DNA from: Candidatus Baldrarchaeota archaeon
Lineage (GTDB): Archaea > Asgardarchaeota > Baldrarchaeia > Baldrarchaeales > DXJG01
Length of the DNA: 12,626 bases
Direction: 5' to 3'
Assembly (NCBI GenBank): GCA_030587435.1
Contig: JAUQZC010000113.1
Coordinates: 1 to 12,626, forward strand
Shown here one piece after another: positions 5,747-12,626 of the stretch. The translations under genes were made by a program, and so were the position numbers. How positions within the stretch are numbered: the first letter of the stretch is position 1; every line of letters begins with the position of its first letter. Under the pieces are notes generated by a model. It did not search any database and was not told where the DNA came from. It worked only from the letters and a program-made list of their open reading frames with translations.

Positions 5747-8485
5747 CTACATAGACTTGAATTGTTCCTTGAATATGAATTTTGATAATGAAGTTAGGTT
5801 GCGTTGTATTACTTTCACCCTTCCCTCCCTAACATCTTTTATTAATTTAACAGCTCCATCAATATCGTAATATAATTGAATGACCTGCCTTATAGCCTCT
5901 CGAATAACATCTTCATTTCTTCGAGCTTCCTGGTAAGTATATCCAAAAGCCCTACACACTTCATAAATCTGCTTATTAATAAATGGAATGTCCTTCAATC
6001 GTTCTTTTAAAGCCACCTCTACTTCACTTTTATCAAGATTTTCAAGTTCAGCAAATATTATGTCAAAAATGGTTTTACCAGAATGTGAATACAATAACTC
6101 AAAAATGTCTTCTAATCTTAATTGAAATCTTAAATAGATACCATACGGTTTTGGATACCATCCCTTAATTAAACCACCCTTCCCATTACCCATCTTAATT
6201 AGAATGAGGTCAAGTAGGGTTCTAGCAATCTTAGACCCAAAAGGGTGTAGAAGCGTCAATTTATCTTTTGATAACTCAACGATAAGAATCTCTTTAGATG
6301 GAATAGGTTCTTCAATTTTCCTTAAGTCCTTTAAGATTTTTAACCTAAGTTTTCCCTCATCCTCAATTTTAACAGGATTCTTACCTAAATAGTAAAGAAT
6401 ATTTTTAAAGAATCTCTTAATTTTTAAAGAAAGCCTATCAAACAAATTTTTCCTTACATATTCCCTGTAAATTTCATCTACCAGTTCGTAGAATTTTTCC
6501 GCTACCATCTTATCTGTGTCGACACCCCCGCCCCTCCAAAAAGGTAACTCCTCCATCTCTTCCTCCGTACATTCTTTAACATATATTCTTCCTCCTCCAA
6601 TGTGATATCTTATGCCTTTCACCTCCCATCTTTTACCAGCAAACCAAAAAACACTCCCTTTCCTAAGCGTGATAGCATAATACCAGTCCAAATCCCCAAT
6701 CTCCTTCTTTTCTTCATTGACTTTAAACGTGAAGTTAGGAGGTATGTAGCTGCAAAGTCCATATATTATGCTTTTCTTTGTCCTTCCTGCCCAAATCCAC
6801 CTCATTCTGTTCGGGTTAATTTCAAAGTTTTCTATGCAAAATATTAGCCCGCTCTCAAGTAAGAGGTCACAGATATATTCCTTTAATTGCTTAATGTTCT
6901 TGAAAATTTGAAGCTTGGATAAAATGTTTATCGACCTATCTATCACATCTTCACAAGTTTTAGGAACATCTATTTTTATTTCCGGCTCTTTAATCCCCAT
7001 CCAGTCAGCTAACTTCTTAGATGAAAAACTTTGTTCATTTCTCATGTTATAAGCTTGGAACAGCATTTGCTGAATTGTTTGAAGAGCTACATCAAGTGGC
7101 AAATCAAGTACGACATGTTCTTCTTTCTCTAGCGATTTCTTTTCGGCTAGTCTAAGTAATGCATACACTTCTAGGGCGTCTAAGGGGTCGGTGGTTAAAA
7201 TTCTACCTTTGGATACTTCCCTTGGTTTATGACCGCCTCTACCCATCCTCTGAATGAGATAAGACAAAAGTGAAGGAGAAGATATTTGTACAACTTCCAT
7301 CACATCCTTATAGTCTACACCTAGCTCCAATGCCCTCGTACAAACAACTAAGCTCAGTTGCTTGTTTTCAAGCTTAGATTCAACTTCCTCCCTAATATCC
7401 TTACTTAGCGAACTGTGGTAAACCGCAATATCCTCAATACCCCTATTTTGAAGGTCTCTGGTCAACAGCTCGCTCATATATCTCGTATTTGTAAAAGCCA
7501 GTCCCACAGCAGATTTACTTTTATGTTTCTCCGTCACCTCACGTAGCTTATCAATTATGAAGTCTGACATTTGCTTCAGGTCTTCTTTCTCAGGAAGCTG
7601 AACAACCAACTTGTACCTTTTTACTTCCTTACCTCTAATTAATTTAAGTTTCCCGTCACTACCGCCGAAAAACTCAGCTACTTGCTCAGGTTTCGGAACA
7701 GTTGCAGATAGACATATCCTCTGAAAACTGCGATTTACGAAGTGTTTAATTCTCTCCAAAAGGATGGCTAAATGAATTCCTCTCTTATTGTAAGCTAACT
7801 CGTGAACTTCGTCCACAACCACGTGTTTAACGTTAAACAAAGCACGTAACAGGCGAAAATTGAAACCGAACCTCGTATCTAAAATTACTTCAAGAGATTC
7901 GGGAGTAGTTATTAAAATGGTTGGAGGAAGATGCTCAATAAAAATTCTCTCTTTTTCAGAAACATCGCGTGTCCACATTTCAATCCTAATATTCCCTCCC
8001 AGTTTCTCAATGTATGTTTTCAATCGTTTGTACATATTTCTGGCTAGTGCTCTAAACGGGCTAATGTAAAGAATCTTTACGCCATCGAAATCTTTATTGT
8101 TAAGTAAAATGCTGAATAAAGGTGCAAAAACGGCTTCAGTTTTCCCACTACCAGTGGGGCTCATCAGAAGAACATTTTCGCCCCTAAGGATACACGGAAT
8201 CGCTTTCCTCTGAATTGAAGTGGGTTTTCTAATACCTAAATCCTCTAGCAGCTTTCTCACGAAGGGATGCAGCAAATCAAACTCGTTTTTAAAGAAGCTA
8301 AAATTCCTTAATACCCTTCCAATAACTCGCCTTTTTCTATCAGCAATAGGTTTCTTACGAAGAAGCTTGCTGTAGCCGCACCATCGACAAACAAGATAAA
8401 TTCCATCTACCCTTTCCTCATAGTTCAGAAGCATGCCACAATTTGGACAAAAATATGCATCCAAAAGCAGCGCTCCCCCATTCAT
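5747..8485 (-). CDS. Lhr-type superfamily 2 helicase with N-terminal zinc ribbon
   Basis: An ATP-dependent 3'-to-5' nucleic-acid translocase of the Lhr family, about 912 residues. From the ATG, a zinc ribbon comes first (CPNC at 13-16, CRWC at 33-36). RecA domain 1 holds a Q-motif-like SIQ near 92, Walker A SPTGSGKT (109-116), DEVH (225-228) and SAT (260-262). RecA domain 2 holds TRALELGVD (383-391) and QRMGRGGH (412-419). A winged-helix region follows, then the Lhr core hallmark FAGKRWEV with PFWRGGG (about 615-655). The tail DGAVKLIKDVREGRVKVIQ also fits Lhr. Length suits an Lhr core without the long bacterial extension. ATG 8483-8485 is chosen; a TTG at 8498-8500 with a weak AAGG is possible. 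Promoter copy B precedes it and the nuclease gene is 108 bases upstream, so a DNA defence or repair partnership is likely. Confidence 0.85.
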   Translation of the reverse strand: MNGGALLLDAYFCPNCGMLLNYEERVDGIYLVCRWCGYSKLLRKKPIADRKRRVIGRVLRNFSFFKNEFDLLHPFVRKLLEDLGIRKPTSIQRKAIPCILRGENVLLMSPTGSGKTEAVFAPLFSILLNNKDFDGVKILYISPFRALARNMYKRLKTYIEKLGGNIRIEMWTRDVSEKERIFIEHLPPTILITTPESLEVILDTRFGFNFRLLRALFNVKHVVVDEVHELAYNKRGIHLAILLERIKHFVNRSFQRICLSATVPKPEQVAEFFGGSDGKLKLIRGKEVKRYKLVVQLPEKEDLKQMSDFIIDKLREVTEKHKSKSAVGLAFTNTRYMSELLTRDLQNRGIEDIAVYHSSLSKDIREEVESKLENKQLSLVVCTRALELGVDYKDVMEVVQISSPSLLSYLIQRMGRGGHKPREVSKGRILTTDPLDALEVYALLRLAEKKSLEKEEHVVLDLPLDVALQTIQQMLFQAYNMRNEQSFSSKKLADWMGIKEPEIKIDVPKTCEDVIDRSINILSKLQIFKNIKQLKEYICDLLLESGLIFCIENFEINPNRMRWIWAGRTKKSIIYGLCSYIPPNFTFKVNEEKKEIGDLDWYYAITLRKGSVFWFAGKRWEVKGIRYHIGGGRIYVKECTEEEMEELPFWRGGGVDTDKMVAEKFYELVDEIYREYVRKNLFDRLSLKIKRFFKNILYYLGKNPVKIEDEGKLRLKILKDLRKIEEPIPSKEILIVELSKDKLTLLHPFGSKIARTLLDLILIKMGNGKGGLIKGWYPKPYGIYLRFQLRLEDIFELLYSHSGKTIFDIIFAELENLDKSEVEVALKERLKDIPFINKQIYEVCRAFGYTYQEARRNEDVIREAIRQVIQLYYDIDGAVKLIKDVREGRVKVIQRNLTSLSKFIFKEQFKSM

Positions 8486-8501
8486 ATTGCTAAAGGTCAA
8501 T

Positions 8502-8554
8502 TAACCTTACATCCAAGTCAATTTTGTATATACCCCCAACATTATAAATTCTGT
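8502..8554 (-). promoter_or_regulatory. Shared promoter element, copy B (helicase)
   Basis: Minus strand: TTTATAAT (8541-8548), GTTGGGGG, then ACTTGGATG and AAGGTTA (8502-8508). Compared with copy A it has a short insertion of about 4 bases between the TATA box and the ACTTGGATG motif. The predicted transcript start is near 8519, about 35 bases ahead of the helicase ATG. Confidence 0.65.
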
Positions 8555-8608
8555 ATGGCGCGCATGAACAAACCATGAGCATGTAAGTTAGGACGTAGCA
8601 TGGCGACA

Positions 8609-9673
8609 TCATACACTCATCGAAGTTGTGCCCTGCACGAGTTCCCATAGGCCTCCATGCAAGGAACGAACTTTACCTGTTTTCTCTAACCATCGAAGCG
8701 TTTCTTCAATTTCGTCAGATGGTAGACCGGAAACGTAGGTTAATTCCTCAGTTAGTACGGTTTTACGTATCTTTGAAAGATCGAACATTATGTGTAAAAG
8801 TCCTTGAGACATTTTCTTTCTTCTTCGGGAGGCTGAAAACTTATGTATGACGATTAGAGTGACAAGAACGGCGAACCACACACTAATCATTTGATCCAAT
8901 GTTAGTGGAGTGGCCGCAGCGATAAACAGTGCAGGCAGCCAACCTAGCAACAGCCACATACCGGCAATCCCGCCCCATACGGGCTCTACTTTAAGAGGAT
9001 GTAGAAGAGGACGGTATTTCTCCGCAAGTTCTTTAATAGTTTTGTCGTAACCTTCAATAGGCTCAATTCCAACGTCGAGAAGGATCTTATCTCTCACGGC
9101 TTCACGTGACTCAATAGCTTCGTTAAAGAGTTTATCAAACTTTTCTTCATCCCAGATGACAATACCATATCTCTCAGCGAGTTCTAAATCTTCAGGTTTA
9201 ACTTTAATTCCCACTAGTATAAGAATAACCTTAAGACCTAACTCTTCACTTTTGCTGTGCCACTCATGTATTAGGTTCCTTACGGTTAGGGAAGCTTTTT
9301 CATACTGCTTGCATTCAACAGCTATTCTTCTTCCCTGATAGACTACAAGCACATCTATCTCATAATTGTTTAATTTGACATTAAGTTGTGGATTTAGCCC
9401 TACAAGACGAAATAGCCTTGCAACATCCCTCTCAAGCAAACTCCCTTTCCGCAGGGTAACTTTTGGATTTTCTGGCGACCTCGCCTCCATGTGGAGCGCG
9501 CGGGTTCTTAGTGGGCACCTGTGAAATGAGCAGAAGTCATTTAATTCACTACACCACTCGTATGTTGACTCGTAATATGGACATTTTCTTCTAAGTTTCC
9601 TCCACTCCGGCTCTTTAGCCACCTCTTTAAAAATTTTGTACTGCCACATCGGGTGTAAATCTTCTAGTCCCAA
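8609..9673 (-). CDS. Membrane-anchored Mrr-type PD-(D/E)xK nuclease
   Basis: A predicted restriction-type nuclease of 354 residues. Residues 31-53 carry four cysteines (C31, C41, C48, C53), a possible metal or iron-sulphur site. Residues about 75-185 form an Mrr/RecB-like core: helix Glu81, Asp107 in EIDVLVVY, and E120-C-K122 followed by Gln123. Two hydrophobic helices (about 234-254 and 262-279) form a membrane hairpin, and residues about 296-345 look like a winged helix. The catalytic core and winged helix should both face the cytoplasm. The first available start, TTG 9671-9673, is used because a stop codon lies three codons upstream. ATG 9647-9649 would shorten it by 8 residues, and neither has a good ribosome site. 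Promoter copy C lies about 50 bases upstream. Specificity is unknown; modified-DNA targeting is suggested only by the EVE-remnant context. Confidence 0.75.
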   Translation of the reverse strand: MGLEDLHPMWQYKIFKEVAKEPEWRKLRRKCPYYESTYEWCSELNDFCSFHRCPLRTRALHMEARSPENPKVTLRKGSLLERDVARLFRLVGLNPQLNVKLNNYEIDVLVVYQGRRIAVECKQYEKASLTVRNLIHEWHSKSEELGLKVILILVGIKVKPEDLELAERYGIVIWDEEKFDKLFNEAIESREAVRDKILLDVGIEPIEGYDKTIKELAEKYRPLLHPLKVEPVWGGIAGMWLLLGWLPALFIAAATPLTLDQMISVWFAVLVTLIVIHKFSASRRRKKMSQGLLHIMFDLSKIRKTVLTEELTYVSGLPSDEIEETLRWLEKTGKVRSLHGGLWELVQGTTSMSV

Positions 9674-9979
9674 CTTTTTTCACACACCTAAATTCATGAA
9701 AAGTTAGGTTAGCACGTGCTCTAAGTTAATCTTATCTTCCAACATTATTATAAATTCTATGTCTTTAAATTATAGTTTGTTCATCTTTTTGTAAAGCATA
9801 CACCAATTGGCTCAACTTATAAAGGTAGCAGAATAGTTTTTCTTATTTGTCTATAATAAATCTGCGTCTTCAAACATTTTAAGTATCTTAATATTCTGAT
9901 AATGTCCATAGACTTACAAAATGTTAAGTGCGTTCAAAATTTGAGTAACATAGGTATCGTTTAATTTGTTGATTTTCTT
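9674..9979. other. Intergenic stretch with promoter C, otherwise empty
   Basis: This gap separates the nitrogenase-like operon from the defence-like cluster. It contains promoter copy C and a plus-strand TATA-like sequence (CTTATAAAGG near 9815-9824) with no gene after it. The part next to 9980 is AT-rich and would hold the end of the nitrogenase-like transcript, but I see no clear hairpin terminator. Confidence 0.55.
9716..9761 (-). promoter_or_regulatory. Shared promoter element, copy C (nuclease)
   Basis: Minus strand: TTTATAATAAT (9744-9754), GTTGGAAGATAAG, then ATTAACTTAG. GTTGGAAGATAA is identical to copy A, and the AAT insertion lies next to the TATA box. The predicted transcript start near 9725 again falls in the AACTTAG motif, about 50 bases ahead of the nuclease start. 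Confidence 0.65.
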
Positions 9980-10363
9980 CTAAAAAAGAATTTTAACATG
10001 TTTTACTTGTGTTATTATCGCGTATTCTCCGTTTGAAGCTGCAATAATATCTTTTTGTTGGTGTTTGCCGATGATCCAGAAGTATTTTCTTCCTAAGACT
10101 TTCTCTATTTTCCTTACTATGCCCACTTCTACTGCTCTTCTACCTCTGAGGAAAAATAGGTAGTTTGTGTTGTTTATTTTGATTTTTGTGGTTTCTCCTG
10201 GGCCTATAAATAGGACTTTCTTGTTTTTGAAGATTTTTAGTGCTTCTTGGTGGGTTGTTAGAAAGGTGTTTCCGTCTTTGGAATAAAGATGTTTAGATTT
10301 GTTTTTTGTTTTAAGGCCGAAAACTTCAATGAATTTAGCATATATGTTGTCGTTCTTTTTCAA
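9980..10363 (-). CDS. Small basic protein of unknown function, nitrogenase-like operon
   Basis: A 127-residue, lysine-rich protein that I do not recognise. It starts at TTG 10361-10363 with AGGG (10371-10374) 7 bases upstream, and its start is only 13 bases after the stop of the NifK/BchB-like gene, so the two are surely co-transcribed. A glycine motif FIGPGETTKI (residues 52-61) is followed by alternating hydrophobic strands (about 62-127) ending in a hydrophobic tail. There is no signal peptide, clear membrane helix or cysteine set. A role as an assembly factor or accessory subunit of the reductase is possible from position alone. Confidence 0.7.
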   Translation of the reverse strand: MKKNDNIYAKFIEVFGLKTKNKSKHLYSKDGNTFLTTHQEALKIFKNKKVLFIGPGETTKIKINNTNYLFFLRGRRAVEVGIVRKIEKVLGRKYFWIIGKHQQKDIIAASNGEYAIITQVKHVKILF

Positions 10364-10376
10364 AGGTGTTCCCTAC

Positions 10377-11891
10377 TTATTTTGGTTTTAATTTCATCGA
10401 TTCTTTTATTGCCCATTTTACATCTTCTAGACAAACTTTTCTCTTTGTTTTGTCTATTCTTTTTTTAAGTAGGTTTTCGATGGCGAATTTTACTTTTGAT
10501 CTTATGAAGGTTGGAACTTTGTTTAGTGTTTCAATCAAATGTTTTAGGGCTTTTTCTTCAAATTTTAGCTCCCAAGATTCTTCTTCACCAATTTCTGCAT
10601 AGCTGTAAACATATTTTATTGTTTCTTCCCATATTCTATGCAGTAGATATGATGCTCCTCTAATGCCTCTGAAGGGTGCATCTAGGTATCTGCTTGAAAA
10701 GTAGCGTATTGGTTCACTAACCGGTATGAAGTGTTGTATTTTTGCTTCTTGAGACGCTAAAAACTCTATAAAACTTCCAAAAACAATATATGGAGAATTT
10801 TCCTTCAAGACATCTACTATTTCTTCTTTGCTTGGTTCAAATATAATTCTTGCACCCTTTTTCTTCATTTTTCTGTAAAATTTGCTTAAAAGCGGGTTCT
10901 CCTTGTTTTTTACTCCTAGAATTTTCAGTGATAGCCATAGATCTTCTTCTAATACTTTTGTTAAACCGTAAATTAATGTGTTCATGCCGAAAATCGCTAT
11001 GGGTGAACCTGCAATGGTATAGCTGGAAATATCTAAGTCGTCTATTAGGTTGCCGCCCCAAAATCTCATTTCTCTTTCAATTAATCTATCTATGTTCTTG
11101 CTTAGATTTGGAAAAAACTCTTTTAACTCTTCTAAGAACTTTATAGTATCTTCAACCCCGTAGGGAACTGTGCAAATATATGGAGTTCCATATTCCTTTT
11201 CCAAATGAGCCGCTGCGGTTAAACCGAAATCGTAAGGATACATGAGGATATTTAATTGAGCTGCTGGAAGCTTTTCAAGGTCTTTGATAGATGCTCCTGC
11301 TGGAACGATAGAGTTTATTTTTAATCCTGTGCTTTTCAGAAGTCTTATTGTTTCTAGTAGGTCTGCTCTCCAATTATAGATTCCTTTTACAGGCCCAATA
11401 ATGTTCACAGAGTTATCTATCAACTGCTGTTCTTTTGCAAAATTTTCTATAAGTATTGTTAAGGCTTTGTCGATACCTTGATACATATTATCGTTTAAAG
11501 TGTTACCATAGATTACAACTATTGGAATGGGGACTTCTCTTCTAACCTCTTCTATAACGGTATCTAAGATCTGTTCGCTCGCTATTAACTCTGTGACATT
11601 CGTGGTTGTTACGATTATTAATTCCGGTTTAAGTTTAATGTATGCATCTATTATTGCTTTTTGTAGGTTATCGAAGCTGCTATATGCTAAATCCGTAGCT
11701 AAGAGATTTGAAGTAAATGCGTGGTGTCCTTGTTTTTCAGAGATTACTAAACTTGCTATTTCATAGTTAAAACAGCCTGATGGCCCATGTAATATTGGTA
11801 TGGTGTTTTTCATGGAGAGTGCTACATTGCATATTCCATGGTAACTTGTGGTTATTGTTGCTTCACGATAAAACTCTCCACTCAACCCCAT
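10377..11891 (-). CDS. Nitrogenase-like subunit, NifK/BchB type, with PCP_red domain
   Basis: The beta-type subunit of a nitrogenase-family reductase, about 504 residues. The N-terminal half has the NifK pattern: C21 in GICN, then HGPSGC with C40, but TTTN (about 95-98) where NifK and BchB have a cysteine. Thus two of three usual P-cluster ligands remain, while BchB of DPOR uses an aspartate at the C40 position. Later motifs PYICTVPYGVEDT and PIRYFSSRYLDAPFRG fit the family. Residues about 440-500 match the protochlorophyllide-reductase C-terminal domain found in BchB/ChlB. The start is uncertain: GGGAGGGAG (11892-11900) serves ATG 11889-11891, chosen here, or TTG 11883-11885; TTG 11913-11915 has no ribosome site. 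It overlaps the NifD-like gene by 29 bases, so translation is probably coupled. Substrate unknown; tetrapyrrole-type reduction is an inference. Confidence 0.85.
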   Translation of the reverse strand: MGLSGEFYREATITTSYHGICNVALSMKNTIPILHGPSGCFNYEIASLVISEKQGHHAFTSNLLATDLAYSSFDNLQKAIIDAYIKLKPELIIVTTTNVTELIASEQILDTVIEEVRREVPIPIVVIYGNTLNDNMYQGIDKALTILIENFAKEQQLIDNSVNIIGPVKGIYNWRADLLETIRLLKSTGLKINSIVPAGASIKDLEKLPAAQLNILMYPYDFGLTAAAHLEKEYGTPYICTVPYGVEDTIKFLEELKEFFPNLSKNIDRLIEREMRFWGGNLIDDLDISSYTIAGSPIAIFGMNTLIYGLTKVLEEDLWLSLKILGVKNKENPLLSKFYRKMKKKGARIIFEPSKEEIVDVLKENSPYIVFGSFIEFLASQEAKIQHFIPVSEPIRYFSSRYLDAPFRGIRGASYLLHRIWEETIKYVYSYAEIGEEESWELKFEEKALKHLIETLNKVPTFIRSKVKFAIENLLKKRIDKTKRKVCLEDVKWAIKESMKLKPK

Positions 11892-12626
11892 CTCCCTCCC
11901 AATTATTGTCTCCAAAAATTCTATCGAAAAACAGCCTATATTTTTCAGCTAAAGTTTTCCATTTCCTTGCAGGACTATTAATTCTCTTTGCTAGAATTTC
12001 TCCTAAACGTAACATCCCTAAATATCCAGGACTATCATAGGTGGCTATAGAAATTCTTGAAAGAAACCATACACCCTTTCTCAAAGCTAAAGGTGCGAAA
12101 ATCCAATCTCCAATAATAAAATCAAAGTCCTCGTCAAACCCCTTCATTAAAGTTTCATATACACTTCTCTCTACGTAGATCTCCCCTCCATTTTCCCTGA
12201 CATATTTAATGTTTTCGTCAGCTATGTTTGGAAGAAAACACGTATACACAACGGTTTCTAGCCCTAGCGCTATGCAGCTGCATGCTAAATTTATTTCTCT
12301 GCCAAGACTTGCTGCTATTAAAACACGTTTACCTCTAAGTTTTTCCTTAAACTTCTTTATTTTGTTTTCCCAAAGATTAAGTTTTGATCCGACTTTTACA
12401 CCACTTGTTTCTTCAACTTCTTGTATTACTCGTTTAAAGGGGTCTTCGCCGTAGGGTAAAATGTTTACATAAGGTACTGCAAAGTTTTCGTACATTTCTT
12501 TGAGGGGGAGCTCTGAAAATATGTGAGTTGGAATATTAATTTTTGATGTTAGAGCCCTTTCAATGTCATCTATGTTTGTTCCTTCGTTTCTGACGGTTGT
12601 GGAATTGATTTTCAATGGTTTTAATG
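11863..12626 (-). CDS. Nitrogenase-like NifD-type subunit, C-terminal part
   Basis: The C-terminal 253 residues of an alpha-type nitrogenase-family subunit; the frame is open to the right edge, so the N-terminal half with its cluster cysteines is outside. A TTG at 12613-12615 has no ribosome site and I treat it as internal. Visible family features are a Rossmann-like start GKRVLIAASLGREINLA, the DFIIGDWIFAPLALRKG block, and the ATYDSPGYLG loop before the C-terminal helices. The loop lacks the histidine that holds the iron-molybdenum cofactor in NifD, and no cysteine stands where the NifD cofactor cysteine is expected, so dinitrogen reduction is unlikely. The order D then K with overlapping ends matches nitrogenase-like operons. 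A NifH/BchL-type ATPase partner would be expected upstream, beyond the window. Confidence 0.8.
   Translation of the reverse strand, partial: LKPLKINSTTVRNEGTNIDDIERALTSKINIPTHIFSELPLKEMYENFAVPYVNILPYGEDPFKRVIQEVEETSGVKVGSKLNLWENKIKKFKEKLRGKRVLIAASLGREINLACSCIALGLETVVYTCFLPNIADENIKYVRENGGEIYVERSVYETLMKGFDEDFDFIIGDWIFAPLALRKGVWFLSRISIATYDSPGYLGMLRLGEILAKRINSPARKWKTLAEKYRLFFDRIFGDNNWEGDGVEWRVLS

Noticed and set aside
12613..12615. TTG as the true start of the NifD-like gene, giving a 250-residue protein
   Set aside because: No ribosome site precedes it, the frame stays open to the window edge, and the protein would lack the N-terminal half of its family.
10377..12626. True nitrogenase (NifDK) or CfbD
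   Set aside because: The cofactor Cys and His and the third K-subunit cysteine are missing, and CfbD is a shorter single-subunit protein without the BchB-type C-terminal domain.
1..12626. CRISPR arrays, tRNA or rRNA genes, insertion sequences
   Set aside because: I found no regularly spaced repeats, cloverleaf-like sequences, transposase motifs or terminal inverted repeats with target duplications.

Overview
The window looks archaeal. The evidence is TTG starts with Shine-Dalgarno sequences, TATA-type promoters about 25 bases ahead of inferred transcript starts, AT-rich DNA, a large N-glycan-ready surface protein with a C-terminal membrane anchor, and an archaeal-style Lhr helicase. The surface-protein style would suit a Bathyarchaeia or related Thermoproteota lineage, but no marker gene here settles the taxonomy.

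Layout, left to right. Bases 1-468 (minus) hold the 5' part of an unrecognised gene that runs off the left edge. A regulatory stretch without a gene (469-966) leads to a plus-strand secreted protein of 1223 residues: signal peptide, Kelch-type propeller, nine Ig-like repeats, Pro/Glu-rich linker and a C-terminal transmembrane anchor. Everything further right is on the minus strand.

Bases 4733-9673 form a defence-like cluster. In transcription order it has a membrane-anchored Mrr-type PD-(D/E)xK nuclease with a Cys cluster and winged helix (8609-9673), a zinc-ribbon Lhr-type helicase (5747-8485), a DCD-domain protein with a coiled coil (4958-5548), and a truncated EVE-domain N-terminus (4733-4870). 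The nuclease, the helicase and the EVE remnant are each preceded by a copy of the same roughly 45-55 bp promoter element, which contains a TATA box and a conserved AACTTGG/AACTTAG-like motif where transcription should start. This suggests one small regulon. No such cassette is known to me.

Bases 9980-12626 are the end of a nitrogenase-like operon: the C-terminal part of a NifD-like subunit (truncated by the right edge), an overlapping NifK/BchB-like subunit with a C-terminal protochlorophyllide-reductase-type domain, and, 13-27 bases further on, a small basic protein of unknown function. The visible cluster and cofactor residues do not fit a true nitrogenase, so a nitrogenase-like reductase of unknown substrate, perhaps a tetrapyrrole, is the best reading.
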